Of a stretch of 64,000 nt of DNA, positions 1 through 8,426 are shown in pieces; positions within the stretch are counted from its first letter, which is position 1, and each line of letters begins with the position of its first letter. The position numbers and the translations under genes were made by a program. The DNA is from Streptomyces sp. NBC_01298 (GTDB lineage: Bacteria > Actinomycetota > Actinomycetes > Streptomycetales > Streptomycetaceae). The notes below the pieces were generated by a model. It did not search any database, had not been told where the DNA came from, and saw only the letters and a program-made list of their open reading frames with translations. The stretch covers positions 3,348,001 through 3,412,000 of the forward strand of contig NZ_CP108414.1 of the NCBI RefSeq assembly GCF_035978755.1. Direction: 5' to 3'.

Positions 1-827
1 CGCAGCCGCTCGCGGGAGGCCCCGCAGCGTTCCTGCCAGCGCCGGGCGTGCGCGTTGCCGGGGGTGAGCAGGTCGGCCTGGGCGTAGATCTCGCCGGCCA
101 GCCGGGTGTGGAACGCCGCGAGCAGGGCCCGTACGGCCGGCCGCTCGTCCCGCGCGGACTGCGCGAGGTAGTGGGCCCGGAGCTGGACCCCGTACTCGGT
201 GACCAGGAGCGGTACTCCGAAGAAGCGTTTGGCCAGGAGCCCGGGCAGCGCCGCCACACCGCCCGCGGCGGCGTGACAGACATCGACCTCGCTGAGCTCC
301 TCGTACCAGTCCAGGGACAACGGCCGCAGCATCCGCTCCAGTTCGTCCACGAACTCCAGCAGGTCCGCGACCTGTGCCCGCTGCACTTCCCTGCTCGCCT
401 CCGGGGCGCGGCAGGCGGACTCCACCGCCCGTACGGCCGTCTCGGAGCGCAGTGCCGCGTACAGCCCGCCCTGTTCCGAGGCGAGGGCGGCCAGCCCGTA
501 GAGCCCGTCGGCGAACCGCGCGGGGTCGGCTCCGCAGATCCCGCGGACCAACTCCGTGAAGGCGGCGGCGAAGCGGCGGCGCTCGCGGCGCCGGTAGCTG
601 CGCCCGTCGTCGGCCGGAGCCCACAGCGGGGCGGTCCGCACCCGGGTGACATGGGAGGGCAGCGGCAGCCGGCCGCGCTCCTCCTGCTCGGCGCTGCGGC
701 TCAGGGCGTAGAGCTCGAACTCGTGCTGGGGAAGCCCGCGCACGAGCCGGTCGCACCACAGCCTCGCTTCCCCCGTGACATACGGATAACCACCTTCCGT
801 GAGCAGTCCGATCCGCACGAGTGGCAC
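1..827 (-). CDS. PelF-type GT4 glycosyltransferase, N-terminal part
   Basis: The gene runs off the left edge, so only about 275 N-terminal residues are visible. It starts at GTG with MPLVRIGLLTEGGYPYVTG, followed by ARLWCDRLVRGLPQHEFELY and later FFGVPLLVTEYGVQLRAHYL. This pattern (TEGGYPY near the start, VTEYG further in) is that of DUF3492/PelF-like glycosyltransferases, which use nucleotide sugars for exopolysaccharide-type glycosylation in the cytoplasm. A purine-rich GGGAG stretch lies about 9 nt before the GTG and no ATG competes. The GT4 catalytic half is outside the window. The family is confident from the N-terminal pattern; substrate unknown. Confidence 0.75.
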   Translation of the reverse strand, partial: MPLVRIGLLTEGGYPYVTGEARLWCDRLVRGLPQHEFELYALSRSAEQEERGRLPLPSHVTRVRTAPLWAPADDGRSYRRRERRRFAAAFTELVRGICGADPARFADGLYGLAALASEQGGLYAALRSETAVRAVESACRAPEASREVQRAQVADLLEFVDELERMLRPLSLDWYEELSEVDVCHAAAGGVAALPGLLAKRFFGVPLLVTEYGVQLRAHYLAQSARDERPAVRALLAAFHTRLAGEIYAQADLLTPGNAHARRWQERCGASRERL

Positions 828-902
828 CCCCGATCTCCCGTTTCAGGCGGTCTCCGTCGGTCCGGCGACCCGCCGGATACGAACTCAAGCGGATATGCCG
901 AA

Positions 903-930
903 GGCGCGACGGACGGTTGTCCGTCGCGCC
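903..930 (-). terminator. Terminator after the ABC importer operon
   Basis: A perfect 12-bp stem (GGCGCGACGGAC) with loop GGTT lies 85 bp beyond the stop of the ATPase gene. It has no strong T-run, which is usual for actinobacterial hairpin terminators. Confidence 0.7.
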
Positions 931-1014
931 ACCGGAAGGGGTGAAGAGTCGTAACTTTCCCGTACGGTTCGCGTTCGAGCGCGCTAAGAAGACACAAGCG
1001 CCGCGCGGAGCGGT

Positions 1015-2721
1015 CTACGAGGCTCCCGCGAGCACTTCCCCGGAGCGGTGCCGGCCGAGCCGGCGGGCGGCGGCCAGGGCCGGGTCGAGGGACGGGACGG
1101 CGGCCAGCAGCTCCCGGGTGTAGGCGTGCGCCGGCCGGTCGTAGACCTCGTCGACGGGGCCCTCCTCCACGATCACCCCGCCCCGCATGACCGCGACCCG
1201 GTCGCTCACCTGGCGCACCACCGCGAGGTCGTGCGCGATGAAGACCAGCGCGATGCCGAGCTCCCGCTGGATCTCGGCCAGCAGGGCGGTGACCTGCGCC
1301 TGCGTGGTCACGTCGAGGGCCGAGACGGGCTCGTCGCAGACGATCAGCCGGGGCCGGGGCGCGAGGGCCCGGGCGATGCCGACGCGCTGGCGCTGGCCGC
1401 CGCTGAACTCGTGCGGGTACCGGTCGTAGTGCGCCTCCTCCAGCCCCACCCGGACCAGCAGTTCGCCGACCCGGGCCCGGATCGCGCGCTGGTCCCGCTC
1501 CCCCGCCGCGCGCAGCGGATCCGCGATGGACTCGCCGATGGAGCGGCGCGGGTTGAGGGAGGACACCGGGTCCTGGAACACCATCTGCACGCCGGGCACC
1601 ACCCCGGCGCTCTCTACCCCGTCCCGCCGGACCTGCCCGGAACCGGGCTCCAGCAGCCCGACGAGCATCCGCCCGAGGGTGCTCTTGCCGCTGCCGCTCT
1701 CCCCGACGATCCCCAGCGTCTCCCCGCCCCGCACGGACAGCGACACCCCGCCCACGGCCTCCACCCGCCGCTTCCCCCGCCCGAACTCCTTCCGCAGGGA
1801 GAACGCCTCGACGACGGGCACGGACTCCAGCGGCGCCGTCTCCAGCCCCGCCGGCGTTTGAGGCGCGGGCACGGGCAGCGCCCGTACGGCCCCCGGCCGG
1901 GGCACCCGCACCGCGTCGAGCCGCGGCACGGCCGCCAGCAGCGCCGCGGTGTACGGATCGGCCGGAGCGGAGAGCACCGATTCCACCGGGCCCCGCTCCA
2001 CGACACCCCCGTCCCGCATCACCAGCACCGCGTCCACGTTCTCCGCCGCCACCCCCACGTCGTGCGTGACCAGCAGCAGCCCGAGCCCCCGCTCCTCCCG
2101 CAGTCCGTGCAGCAGGTCGAGGATCTGCGCCTGGACGGTGACGTCCAGCGCCGTGGTCGGCTCGTCCGCGATCAGCAGCTTCGGTTCGCACGCCAGCGCC
2201 ATCGCGATCAGGGCCCGCTGCCGCATGCCCCCGCTGAACTCGTGCGGCCGCGCGCGGGAGCGGCGTACCGCGTCGGGTATGCCCACCCGGTCCAGCACCT
2301 CCACCGCCCGGGCCCGGGCCGCCCGCCGGGAGACGGGGGCGTGCACCCGGTACACCTCGGCGATCTGGTCGCCGATGGCGTAGTACGGGTCCAGGGAGCT
2401 CAGCGGGTCCTGGAAGACCATCGCGGCGACGGCCCCGCGCAGCTGCCTGAGCTCCGCCGGGGAGGCCCCGCCCACGTCCGTCCCGCCGACCCGGACGGTG
2501 CCGCCGAGCCGGGCGCCGGTGCCGTGGTGCAGTCCCAACAGGGCCGCCGCGACGGTGGACTTGCCGCTCCCGGACTCCCCCACGATGCCGAGGGCGCGGC
2601 CGGGCTCCAGGGTGAAGGACACCCCGTCGACGGCCCGTAGGTACTCCCCCGGCCGGCCGACCGGGAAGTCGACGGTGAGGCCGGTGACGTCCACCAGCGA
2701 ACCGTTCGTCATGAGGCTCAT
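1015..2721 (-). CDS. ABC transporter ATPase, fused OppD-OppF type
   Basis: 568 aa with two complete nucleotide-binding domains that would energise a peptide-type importer. Domain 1 has Walker A GESGSGKST (about 49-57), signature FSGGMRQR and Walker B LLIADEPTTALD. Domain 2 repeats GESGSGKST, FSGGQRQR and LIVCDEPVSALD. A Pro/Ala-rich linker joins them around residues 280-320. ATG was chosen because it overlaps the upstream permease stop (ATGA); any upstream extension would read through the permease gene in another frame. It is the last gene of the operon. The fusion of the two ATPases is common in actinomycetes. Substrate (peptide, nickel or other) cannot be read from the sequence. Confidence 0.93.
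   Translation of the reverse strand: MSLMTNGSLVDVTGLTVDFPVGRPGEYLRAVDGVSFTLEPGRALGIVGESGSGKSTVAAALLGLHHGTGARLGGTVRVGGTDVGGASPAELRQLRGAVAAMVFQDPLSSLDPYYAIGDQIAEVYRVHAPVSRRAARARAVEVLDRVGIPDAVRRSRARPHEFSGGMRQRALIAMALACEPKLLIADEPTTALDVTVQAQILDLLHGLREERGLGLLLVTHDVGVAAENVDAVLVMRDGGVVERGPVESVLSAPADPYTAALLAAVPRLDAVRVPRPGAVRALPVPAPQTPAGLETAPLESVPVVEAFSLRKEFGRGKRRVEAVGGVSLSVRGGETLGIVGESGSGKSTLGRMLVGLLEPGSGQVRRDGVESAGVVPGVQMVFQDPVSSLNPRRSIGESIADPLRAAGERDQRAIRARVGELLVRVGLEEAHYDRYPHEFSGGQRQRVGIARALAPRPRLIVCDEPVSALDVTTQAQVTALLAEIQRELGIALVFIAHDLAVVRQVSDRVAVMRGGVIVEEGPVDEVYDRPAHAYTRELLAAVPSLDPALAAARRLGRHRSGEVLAGAS
1843..1875. repeat. Streptomyces-type extragenic repeat inside a coding linker
   Basis: The stretch containing CCCCGCCGGCGTTTGAGGCG resembles the dispersed palindrome-like sequence common between Streptomyces genes. 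Here it lies in frame inside the ATPase gene and encodes about ten residues (APQTPAGLE region) of the linker between the two nucleotide-binding domains. That it is the dispersed repeat is from memory of streptomycete sequence, not a search. Confidence 0.5.
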
Positions 2722-3734
2722 GCCAGAACCACCCTTCGGTCCGCGACGGCGTACAGCACGTCGGCGACGACGCCCGCGAGCACGACGGCCGCGCCGATGG
2801 TGAGCACCACGCCCACCACCACGGGCAGGTCCACCACGCGTACGCCGTCGATGAGGGTCTTGCCGAGTCCGGGGATCCCGAACAGCGACTCGGTGAGCAC
2901 GGCGCCGCCGATCATCGTGCCGAAGTCCACCGCGCTGAGCGCGATCACCGGGGCCACCGCGCCCCGCACGGCGTGCCGGGTCACGACGACCCGCTCCCCC
3001 ACCCCGTAGGCGCGGAAGGTGCGGATGTGGTCCTCGGCGAGCGTCTCCAGGATGGAACTGCGGCTCAGCCGGGCGTACTTGGCGCTCCCGAAGAAGCCGA
3101 GGGTCACCCAGGGCAGCAGCATGTTCCACGCCCACTGCTCGGGATCGTCGCCGAGCGGTACGTACGTGGGGAAGGGCAGCCACTGCAGGTAGGCGCAGAC
3201 GGTCATGAGCAGCAGCAGCCCGAGGATGAAGACGGGGGTGCCGGTGGCGGCGAGGGTGACCACGGTCAGCGCCCGCTCGGTGAGACCGCCGCGGCGCAGC
3301 GCGGACAGCAGTCCGGTGCCGACGCCGATCACGAGCCAGATGACCAGCGCGCCCAGCGCGAGCGACAGGGTGGCGGGGAGCCGCTCCAGCAGGAGCTCGG
3401 TGACCTGCTGGTCGTTCTGGTACGAGAATCCGAGGCAGGGCGCGTCGCAGTGCAGGACGAGCCCGGCGCCGCCGGAGGAGTCGCGGCCCACCAGCAGTCC
3501 CTGGAGGAAGTGCAGGTATTGCGCGACCACCGACTCGTTCAGCCCGAGCTGTTCGCGCACCTGGGCGATCTGCGCCGGGTTGCAGCGCTCCCCGCAGGCG
3601 AGGCGGGCGGCGTCGCCGGGGACCAGGTAGAAGAGGGCGTAGATCACGACGGACAGCGTGAGCAGCACGAGCAGTGCGCCGCCGGTCCGTTTGAGCACCG
3701 GGGGTCCCCCCGGCGGTAGCTGGGGGCGGGTCAC
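2718..3734 (-). CDS. ABC transporter permease, OppB/DppB family
   Basis: 338 aa integral membrane permease of the binding-protein-dependent inner-membrane component family. A first membrane segment (ALLVLLTLSVVIYALFYLVPGD) is followed by a periplasmic-side region (ARLACGERCNPAQIAQVREQ) and several helices; the EAA-like loop is near LLPWVTLGFFGSAKYARLSR. The GTG start overlaps the upstream permease stop (GTGA), with AAGGAG 8 nt before it. An internal GTG (VLKRTGG) 14 codons later is possible but lacks as good a ribosome site. Pairs with the downstream-encoded ATPase and the second permease. Confidence 0.93.
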   Translation of the reverse strand: MTRPQLPPGGPPVLKRTGGALLVLLTLSVVIYALFYLVPGDAARLACGERCNPAQIAQVREQLGLNESVVAQYLHFLQGLLVGRDSSGGAGLVLHCDAPCLGFSYQNDQQVTELLLERLPATLSLALGALVIWLVIGVGTGLLSALRRGGLTERALTVVTLAATGTPVFILGLLLLMTVCAYLQWLPFPTYVPLGDDPEQWAWNMLLPWVTLGFFGSAKYARLSRSSILETLAEDHIRTFRAYGVGERVVVTRHAVRGAVAPVIALSAVDFGTMIGGAVLTESLFGIPGLGKTLIDGVRVVDLPVVVGVVLTIGAAVVLAGVVADVLYAVADRRVVLA

Positions 3735-4714
3735 GCCTTGCGCTCCTTTCTGGTGCCGACCCGCAGCCGCGAGTCCTCGCGCGGATCGAGGGCCGTACGG
3801 ACGGCGTCGCCGAGCACCGTGAAGGCGAGCACGGTGACGAAGAGCAGCCCGGCGGGGAGCAGGACGTAGGCGGGGTCTGCGCGGAACCAGGTCTGGGCGC
3901 TGGACAGCATCTGCCCCCACGAGGGGGTGGGCGGTTTCACGCCGACCCCGAGGAAGGACAGGGAGGCCTCGACCACCATGGCGGTCGGGACCTTGATCGC
4001 GGCGAGGGTGATGACGGGCGCGGCCAGCGAGGGCAGCAGCTCCCGGCGGGCGATCCGCAGCGTGCCGTTGCCCGAGAGCCGGGCGGCGTCCACGAAGTCC
4101 AGCTCCTTGAGGGAGAGGGTCTGGGCGCGCACCATCCGGGCGACGCCGCCCCAGTCGAGCAGCCCGATGACGAAGATCAGCAGCAGCGGCCGCGGGAACC
4201 CGGGCGGGACGACGGCGGTGAGCGCGATGGCGATCACCAGCAGGGGCAGGGCGATCATCACGTCGGTGAACCGGCTGACGACCTGGCCCGCGAACCGCCC
4301 GCCGAGCGCGGCGGCGAGCCCGACGCCCACGCCGACGAGGACTTGGACGGCGGTGGCGCCGAGCGCGACGAGCAGGGAGACCCGGGCTCCGTAGAGCAGC
4401 CGGGTGAACAGGTCGCGGCCGGTGCCCGGTTCGACGCCGAGCCAGTGCTCGCCCGAGATCCCGCCGAAGGAGCCGAGCGGGACGCCCCCTCGCGCGGAGT
4501 CGACGAGCTCGTCGTGGTAGGCGTTCGGGTCCTGGCCGGTGAGGTGGGCGAACAGCGGGGCGGTGATGGCGAGCAGGACGAGGAGCGCGAGGACGGCGGC
4601 CGCCGCCACGGCCGAGGGCCGGGCGCGCAGCCGCCGCCAGACCTGCCGTCCGGCGCCCGGACCCGGGGCGGTGACCCCGGGTCCGGCCGCCGACTGCTGG
4701 GCGAGGAGCGTCAC
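3731..4714 (-). CDS. ABC transporter permease, OppC/DppC family
   Basis: 327 aa. A cytoplasmic N-terminus of about 35 residues precedes the first helix (AVAAAAVLALLVLLAITAPLF), then the PNAYHDELVDSARGG stretch and five more helices, ending in EDSRLRVGTRKERKA. The segment GRDLFTRLLYGARVSLLVAL is typical of OppC/DppC. The GTG start overlaps the stop of the binding-protein gene (GTGA), so the operon is translationally coupled. Forms the membrane channel with the OppB-type partner. Confidence 0.93.
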   Translation of the reverse strand: MTLLAQQSAAGPGVTAPGPGAGRQVWRRLRARPSAVAAAAVLALLVLLAITAPLFAHLTGQDPNAYHDELVDSARGGVPLGSFGGISGEHWLGVEPGTGRDLFTRLLYGARVSLLVALGATAVQVLVGVGVGLAAALGGRFAGQVVSRFTDVMIALPLLVIAIALTAVVPPGFPRPLLLIFVIGLLDWGGVARMVRAQTLSLKELDFVDAARLSGNGTLRIARRELLPSLAAPVITLAAIKVPTAMVVEASLSFLGVGVKPPTPSWGQMLSSAQTWFRADPAYVLLPAGLLFVTVLAFTVLGDAVRTALDPREDSRLRVGTRKERKA

Positions 4715-6459
4715 TTGACCGAGACCTGCGAGATGTCGAGGACGCCGGTCCAGTCGCTGATGACGACGTTCTTGACGTCCTTGCCGACGAGCCGCTTGTA
4801 GACCGGGTGGAAGAGCGGTACGTCGAGCGCCTGCTCGCCGATCTTCTTGTCGAGGGCGCCCCAGCGCTTGCCGGCCGCCGCGAGGTCGGTCAGCTTGGCG
4901 ATCTCGTCGATCTCGGTGTTGACCGCCGGGTCGTTGAGCTGGGCGTGGTTGTAGTTGGAGCCGTTGGTGACGATCTGGCGGCCGTCGTAGATCGGCGCGA
5001 GGAAGGGTGCGCCGGACGGCCAGTCGGCGCCCCAGCGGGAGAGGAAGAAGCCGGGGGTGTTCTTGACGTCCCAGCGCTTCTCGTTGAAGGCGTTGTTCTC
5101 CAGCCCCTCCAGCTTGACGGTGATCCCGGCGGCGGCGAGGCCCTGCTGCACGGCGGTGGCGACCTCGGGGCTGGTCTGCCGGTTCTGGGCGTTGGAGTGG
5201 GTGAGCGTGATGGTCAGCCCGTCCTTGAAGCCCGCCTCGGCCAGCAGCGCCTTGGCCTTGGCCGGGTCTCCGGTCTTGCCGGCCGGGAAGTGGTCGTACG
5301 GGGTGAAGCCGAAGGCCTCCTGCTCGGGCAGGAAGGTGGTGGCGGGCTCGGCGAGGGCGGAGCCGCCGGCGGCGTTGACCACGCTGGTGCGGTTGATCGC
5401 GTAGGAGATCGCCTGGCGGACCTTCGGGTTGTCGAAGGGGGCGACCTTCGGGTTGAAGGCGAGGTAGTTGACGTAGCCGAAGTGCCCGGTGCCGACCCGC
5501 CCGTTCAGCTCGTTCTTGTCGGCGGAGCCGCCGATCTGGGCAAGCTCGGCCGGCCCGAGGTTGGTGTCCGTGGTGACGGCTGCCGCGTCGGCGCCGGAGC
5601 TGGTGGACAGGCGCTGGTTGATGACCGCCGCGTCGAGACCGGAGCGGACGTCGATCTTGTCCGGGTAGGCCTTGCGCTCCTCGTCGGTCTTCTCGTCCCA
5701 GTTCTCGTTGCGCTCCAGGGTGAGGTGTTCGCCGTCGTTCTCGTTCTTGACGACCTTGTACGGGCCGGAGGAGACCGGGTGCTCCTCGTACTTGACCCCG
5801 GTGTCCTTGGCCTTGGGCACGGGCGCGAACTGCGTCTGCGTGGCGAGGAAGGGGAACTCCCCCTCGGGCTTGCGGAGTGTGAAGACGATCGTCTTCGCGT
5901 CGGGCACGGTGATCGAGTCGAGCCCCTTGCCGCCGTCCTTGTACGGGCCCTCGTACGTGTCCCCGCCGACCAGCCAGTCGCGCAGGTACGGGGCTCCGCC
6001 CGACAGCTCGGCGGCGAAGGACCGCTCGATGCCGTACTTGATGTCGGCGCTGGTGATGGGCGAGCCGTCCTCGTACTTCAGCCCGTCCTTGAGCGTGTAC
6101 GTCCACTCCGTGGCGTCGGCGTTGGGCTTGCCGAGGTCGGTGGCCAGGTCGGGCACCACCTTGGCGCCGGCCGGGCCCGCCTCGCGGTTGCGGGTGGTGA
6201 GCGTGCGGAAGACGAGCGAGGGGACGTTGCCGCCGCCGGAGGTGTACAGGCGGGCCGGGTCGAAGTCGCTCTGCGGCTCGTTGTTGAGGACGGTCAGGGT
6301 GCCGCCCTTCTGCGGGGCGACCCCGGCGGCGCCCGGCTTGTCACCGGCGGACGCCTTGTCCGTGCCGTCCTTGGGCCCGCAGGCGGCGGCGCCCCCGGCC
6401 AGAACGACGCTGACGGCGACCGCGGCCACGCGGCGCGATATGAGGGACTGACGGGCCAT
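4711..6459 (-). CDS. ABC transporter substrate-binding lipoprotein, family 5
   Basis: 582 aa extracytoplasmic solute-binding protein of the SBP_bac_5 (peptide/nickel) family. The N-terminus (ISRRVAAVAVSVVLAGGAAACG) is a lipoprotein signal with the lipidated Cys at about residue 27. The family signature region follows (GTLTVLNNEPQSDFDPARLY; later YTLKDGLKYEDGSPITSADI). First structural gene of the importer operon, 201 nt downstream of a leader-peptide stop. Substrate is undetermined; length and motifs fit oligopeptide or dipeptide binding. Confidence 0.93.
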   Translation of the reverse strand: MARQSLISRRVAAVAVSVVLAGGAAACGPKDGTDKASAGDKPGAAGVAPQKGGTLTVLNNEPQSDFDPARLYTSGGGNVPSLVFRTLTTRNREAGPAGAKVVPDLATDLGKPNADATEWTYTLKDGLKYEDGSPITSADIKYGIERSFAAELSGGAPYLRDWLVGGDTYEGPYKDGGKGLDSITVPDAKTIVFTLRKPEGEFPFLATQTQFAPVPKAKDTGVKYEEHPVSSGPYKVVKNENDGEHLTLERNENWDEKTDEERKAYPDKIDVRSGLDAAVINQRLSTSSGADAAAVTTDTNLGPAELAQIGGSADKNELNGRVGTGHFGYVNYLAFNPKVAPFDNPKVRQAISYAINRTSVVNAAGGSALAEPATTFLPEQEAFGFTPYDHFPAGKTGDPAKAKALLAEAGFKDGLTITLTHSNAQNRQTSPEVATAVQQGLAAAGITVKLEGLENNAFNEKRWDVKNTPGFFLSRWGADWPSGAPFLAPIYDGRQIVTNGSNYNHAQLNDPAVNTEIDEIAKLTDLAAAGKRWGALDKKIGEQALDVPLFHPVYKRLVGKDVKNVVISDWTGVLDISQVSVK

Positions 6460-6660
6460 GGGAAGAGGGACCTCTCGGCGTGAAGGGAGATGCGGAAAGG
6501 GCCACGCGAGGGGCAGCGGTCCACGTCGGGGCGGTCGGCGGCGTGCCGACGGCGGGGACGGAAGAACGGAAGAAGCCGCACCTGCGGGCTGGAAGCCCCG
6601 GGCGCGGCGGAACGATCGTGAAAACGATCGGGAAAGAGACGTCGCGCGCTCAGGGAGGCG
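6460..6660 (-). promoter_or_regulatory. Leader region between leader peptide and binding-protein gene
   Basis: Two hundred nucleotides of untranslated leader follow the leader-peptide stop. It holds a short hairpin (CGATCG-TGAAAA-CGATCG, 6613-6630) and a pyrimidine-rich stretch, and a GAGAGG ribosome site lies near the ATG of the binding-protein gene. No further open frame with a ribosome site was seen. An attenuator would have to lie here; no clear terminator/antiterminator pair could be drawn by eye. Confidence 0.35.
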
Positions 6661-6756
6661 TCAGCGACAGAGGATGTCGGCCACGCTGTGCGCGGTCACA
6701 CCAAGGAGCGCCAGCTCAATGGCGGCGCTCGCGGTGGTGGTGTGAATGTGCGACAT
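6661..6756 (-). CDS. Putative leader peptide (31 aa), leaderless
   Basis: An ATG frame encodes MSHIHTTTASAAIELALLGV and continues THSVADILCR-like to a TGA, 31 residues ending in Cys-Arg. There is no ribosome site, but a promoter sits so close that transcription would begin at or one nucleotide before the ATG. It lies directly upstream of, and in the same direction as, the ABC importer operon. Short leaderless frames ending in CR are a recurring pattern upstream of streptomycete transport operons. A role in attenuation is inference; no run of one amino acid codon points to a particular ligand. Confidence 0.6.
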   Translation of the reverse strand: MSHIHTTTASAAIELALLGVTAHSVADILCR

Positions 6757-6763
6757 GCGGAGA

Positions 6764-6793
6764 ACAATGACCGACCATCGAACAATTTGTCAA
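6764..6793 (-). promoter_or_regulatory. Promoter of leader peptide and ABC importer operon
   Basis: A perfect -35 TTGACA (6793-6788) is followed after 18 nt by CATTGT (6769-6764), which keeps the A2 and T6 of a -10 box. The predicted start point falls at about 6757, next to the leader ATG at 6756. It overlaps the 3' end region of the DUF3152 gene. Confidence 0.55.
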
Positions 6794-6802
6794 AGCGATT
6801 GA

Positions 6803-8422
6803 TCAATTCCCGGGATACACCCAGGGGTTGGGTTTGCAGTGGATGTTGTTGATGTCCAGGGACTTCGTCTGCTGCTGCATGATCGGGGCGAGAGCGCCCG
6901 GTGTCTGGCAGCTCACGTGGCCGTGGCCGAGCCGGTGGCCGACCTCGTGGTTGATCAGCATCTGGCGGTAGGCGAACATCTGGTCCGCGCCGAAGGTCAC
7001 CGAACCCTGCGCCCAGCGGAACGCGTTGATCATCACGCGGTCGGTCGACGCGGAGTCGCAGGAGACGTTGTCGATCGTGGTGTCGAGTCCGGACTTCTTG
7101 CACCAGACGCCCGTGGTCCCGGGGCTGGCCAGGGTGATCACGAAGTCGGCCTCGCCGCCCGGCACCCGCTCGAAGGTCTTCGTACCGCCGTGGCCCCAGC
7201 TCCGGTCGTCGTTCAGCGTGCGGTGCACGGCCTCGGCGAACAGCTGCGCGTCGAGGCCGAGTCCCTGCTCCACGTCGACGCGGTAGCGGACCACCTTCCC
7301 CTTGCCGGGCGCCTTCGCCACGCCGGGCACGGTGTCGAAGGCACCGGGGCCCTTCAGCTTCCCGTCGATCGGGAACTGCTGCGCCATCTTCTGGTCGTAC
7401 GTGAGCTCCGGCGCGGCCTTGAGCGCCGCGGAGGCGTCCGGGGTGGGCCGGTCGTCGGAGCGGGAGGCGGCGGAGTTGCCCTGCGCGGTGTGGCTGTTGC
7501 CCTCGTCGGAGGCGCGGACGGTGTTCTTGCCGCTGTCGCTCTCGGAGGCCGCCTGGCCCGCGACGATGACGGCGAGGGCGACGGTGACGGCCGCGGCGGC
7601 CATCCCGGCGTACGTACGGCCCTTGCCGGACCGCCCGGCCGCGGGCGGCGCCTCCGGCGCCTCCTCTACGGGGGCGACGACCGGCGCGCGCGGCGCGGGG
7701 ATCCGGCGGTGCGACCCACTGGCGGTGAAGGCGTCCTCGGGAAAGACGTCCCCGGCTGCCGGGAACACACCACGGTGCGAACCCGTCGCGGTGAAGGCGT
7801 CCTCGGCGACCGGGACCGCGCGGAAGGAGCCCGTCGTGGCGAAGACGTCCTCGTGGACCGGGATCCGGCGGTGCGAACCGGTCGCGGTGAAGAGGTCCTC
7901 GGCGACGGGGACCGCGCGGTGCGAACCCGTCGCGGTCATCGGCGCGTCCATGCCGACCTGCGGGAAGCCGACCGCGGGGGTACCGAAGGCCGGGGTCTCG
8001 TAGACCGGGGCCTCGTAGACCGGAGTTCCGTAGGCCGGGCTGTCGTAGGCCTGACTGTCATAGGCCGGGCCGTCGTGGACCGGGCCGCCGTGCACCTGGC
8101 CGTCGTGGACCGGGCCGTCGTGGACCGGGCCGTCGTGGACCGGGGTGCGCGGGACGCCGCGCCAGTCCCCGTAGGTCACACCGGTACCGGCGCTCGCGCC
8201 CCAGGCTCCGCCGGGCTCGTGCTGTTCGGGATGGCCGCCGCGCACGCCGGACACCGGCTCGCGGCGCGGCGGGGCCGCCTGCCCGCGGGGGGCGGCGGCC
8301 GGTTCGGCCCACCCGGCCGGGGCCGGGGCGGCGGCCCGGGCGCCGGCCTGTTCGGCCGGCTGCGGATGGCCTGAGCCGGGGCCGGGAGCCCGGCCGGGCT
8401 CCTTGCGACTATGTCGTCCCAC
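6803..8422 (-). CDS. DUF3152 membrane-anchored protein with metzincin-like motif
   Basis: 539 aa. Residues 1-260 are disordered, rich in Pro and short repeats (VHDGP and VYETP types, then ATGSHR(A/R)xPVxED units). One membrane segment follows (TYAGMAAAAVTVALAVIVAG), then an extracytoplasmic C-terminal domain of about 240 residues (DUF3152). That domain contains HEVGHRLGHGH (492-502), an exact match to the HEXXHXXGXXH zinc-binding pattern, with a downstream APIM resembling a Met-turn. Secreted or surface metalloprotease activity is therefore plausible but not shown. GTG start 4 bp after the upstream hydrolase stop, preceded by GAGG. Operon with the hydrolase. Confidence 0.85.
   Translation of the reverse strand: MGRHSRKEPGRAPGPGSGHPQPAEQAGARAAAPAPAGWAEPAAAPRGQAAPPRREPVSGVRGGHPEQHEPGGAWGASAGTGVTYGDWRGVPRTPVHDGPVHDGPVHDGQVHGGPVHDGPAYDSQAYDSPAYGTPVYEAPVYETPAFGTPAVGFPQVGMDAPMTATGSHRAVPVAEDLFTATGSHRRIPVHEDVFATTGSFRAVPVAEDAFTATGSHRGVFPAAGDVFPEDAFTASGSHRRIPAPRAPVVAPVEEAPEAPPAAGRSGKGRTYAGMAAAAVTVALAVIVAGQAASESDSGKNTVRASDEGNSHTAQGNSAASRSDDRPTPDASAALKAAPELTYDQKMAQQFPIDGKLKGPGAFDTVPGVAKAPGKGKVVRYRVDVEQGLGLDAQLFAEAVHRTLNDDRSWGHGGTKTFERVPGGEADFVITLASPGTTGVWCKKSGLDTTIDNVSCDSASTDRVMINAFRWAQGSVTFGADQMFAYRQMLINHEVGHRLGHGHVSCQTPGALAPIMQQQTKSLDINNIHCKPNPWVYPGN
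7980..8150 (-). repeat. In-frame tandem coding repeats in the DUF3152 gene
   Basis: Nine or more imperfect 12-15 bp units based on GTCGTGGACCGGGCC (plus strand) encode consecutive VHDGP/AYDSP/VYETP pentapeptides in the cytoplasmic tail. Such tracts are prone to length variation. Confidence 0.7.
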
Positions 8423-8426
8423 GTCC

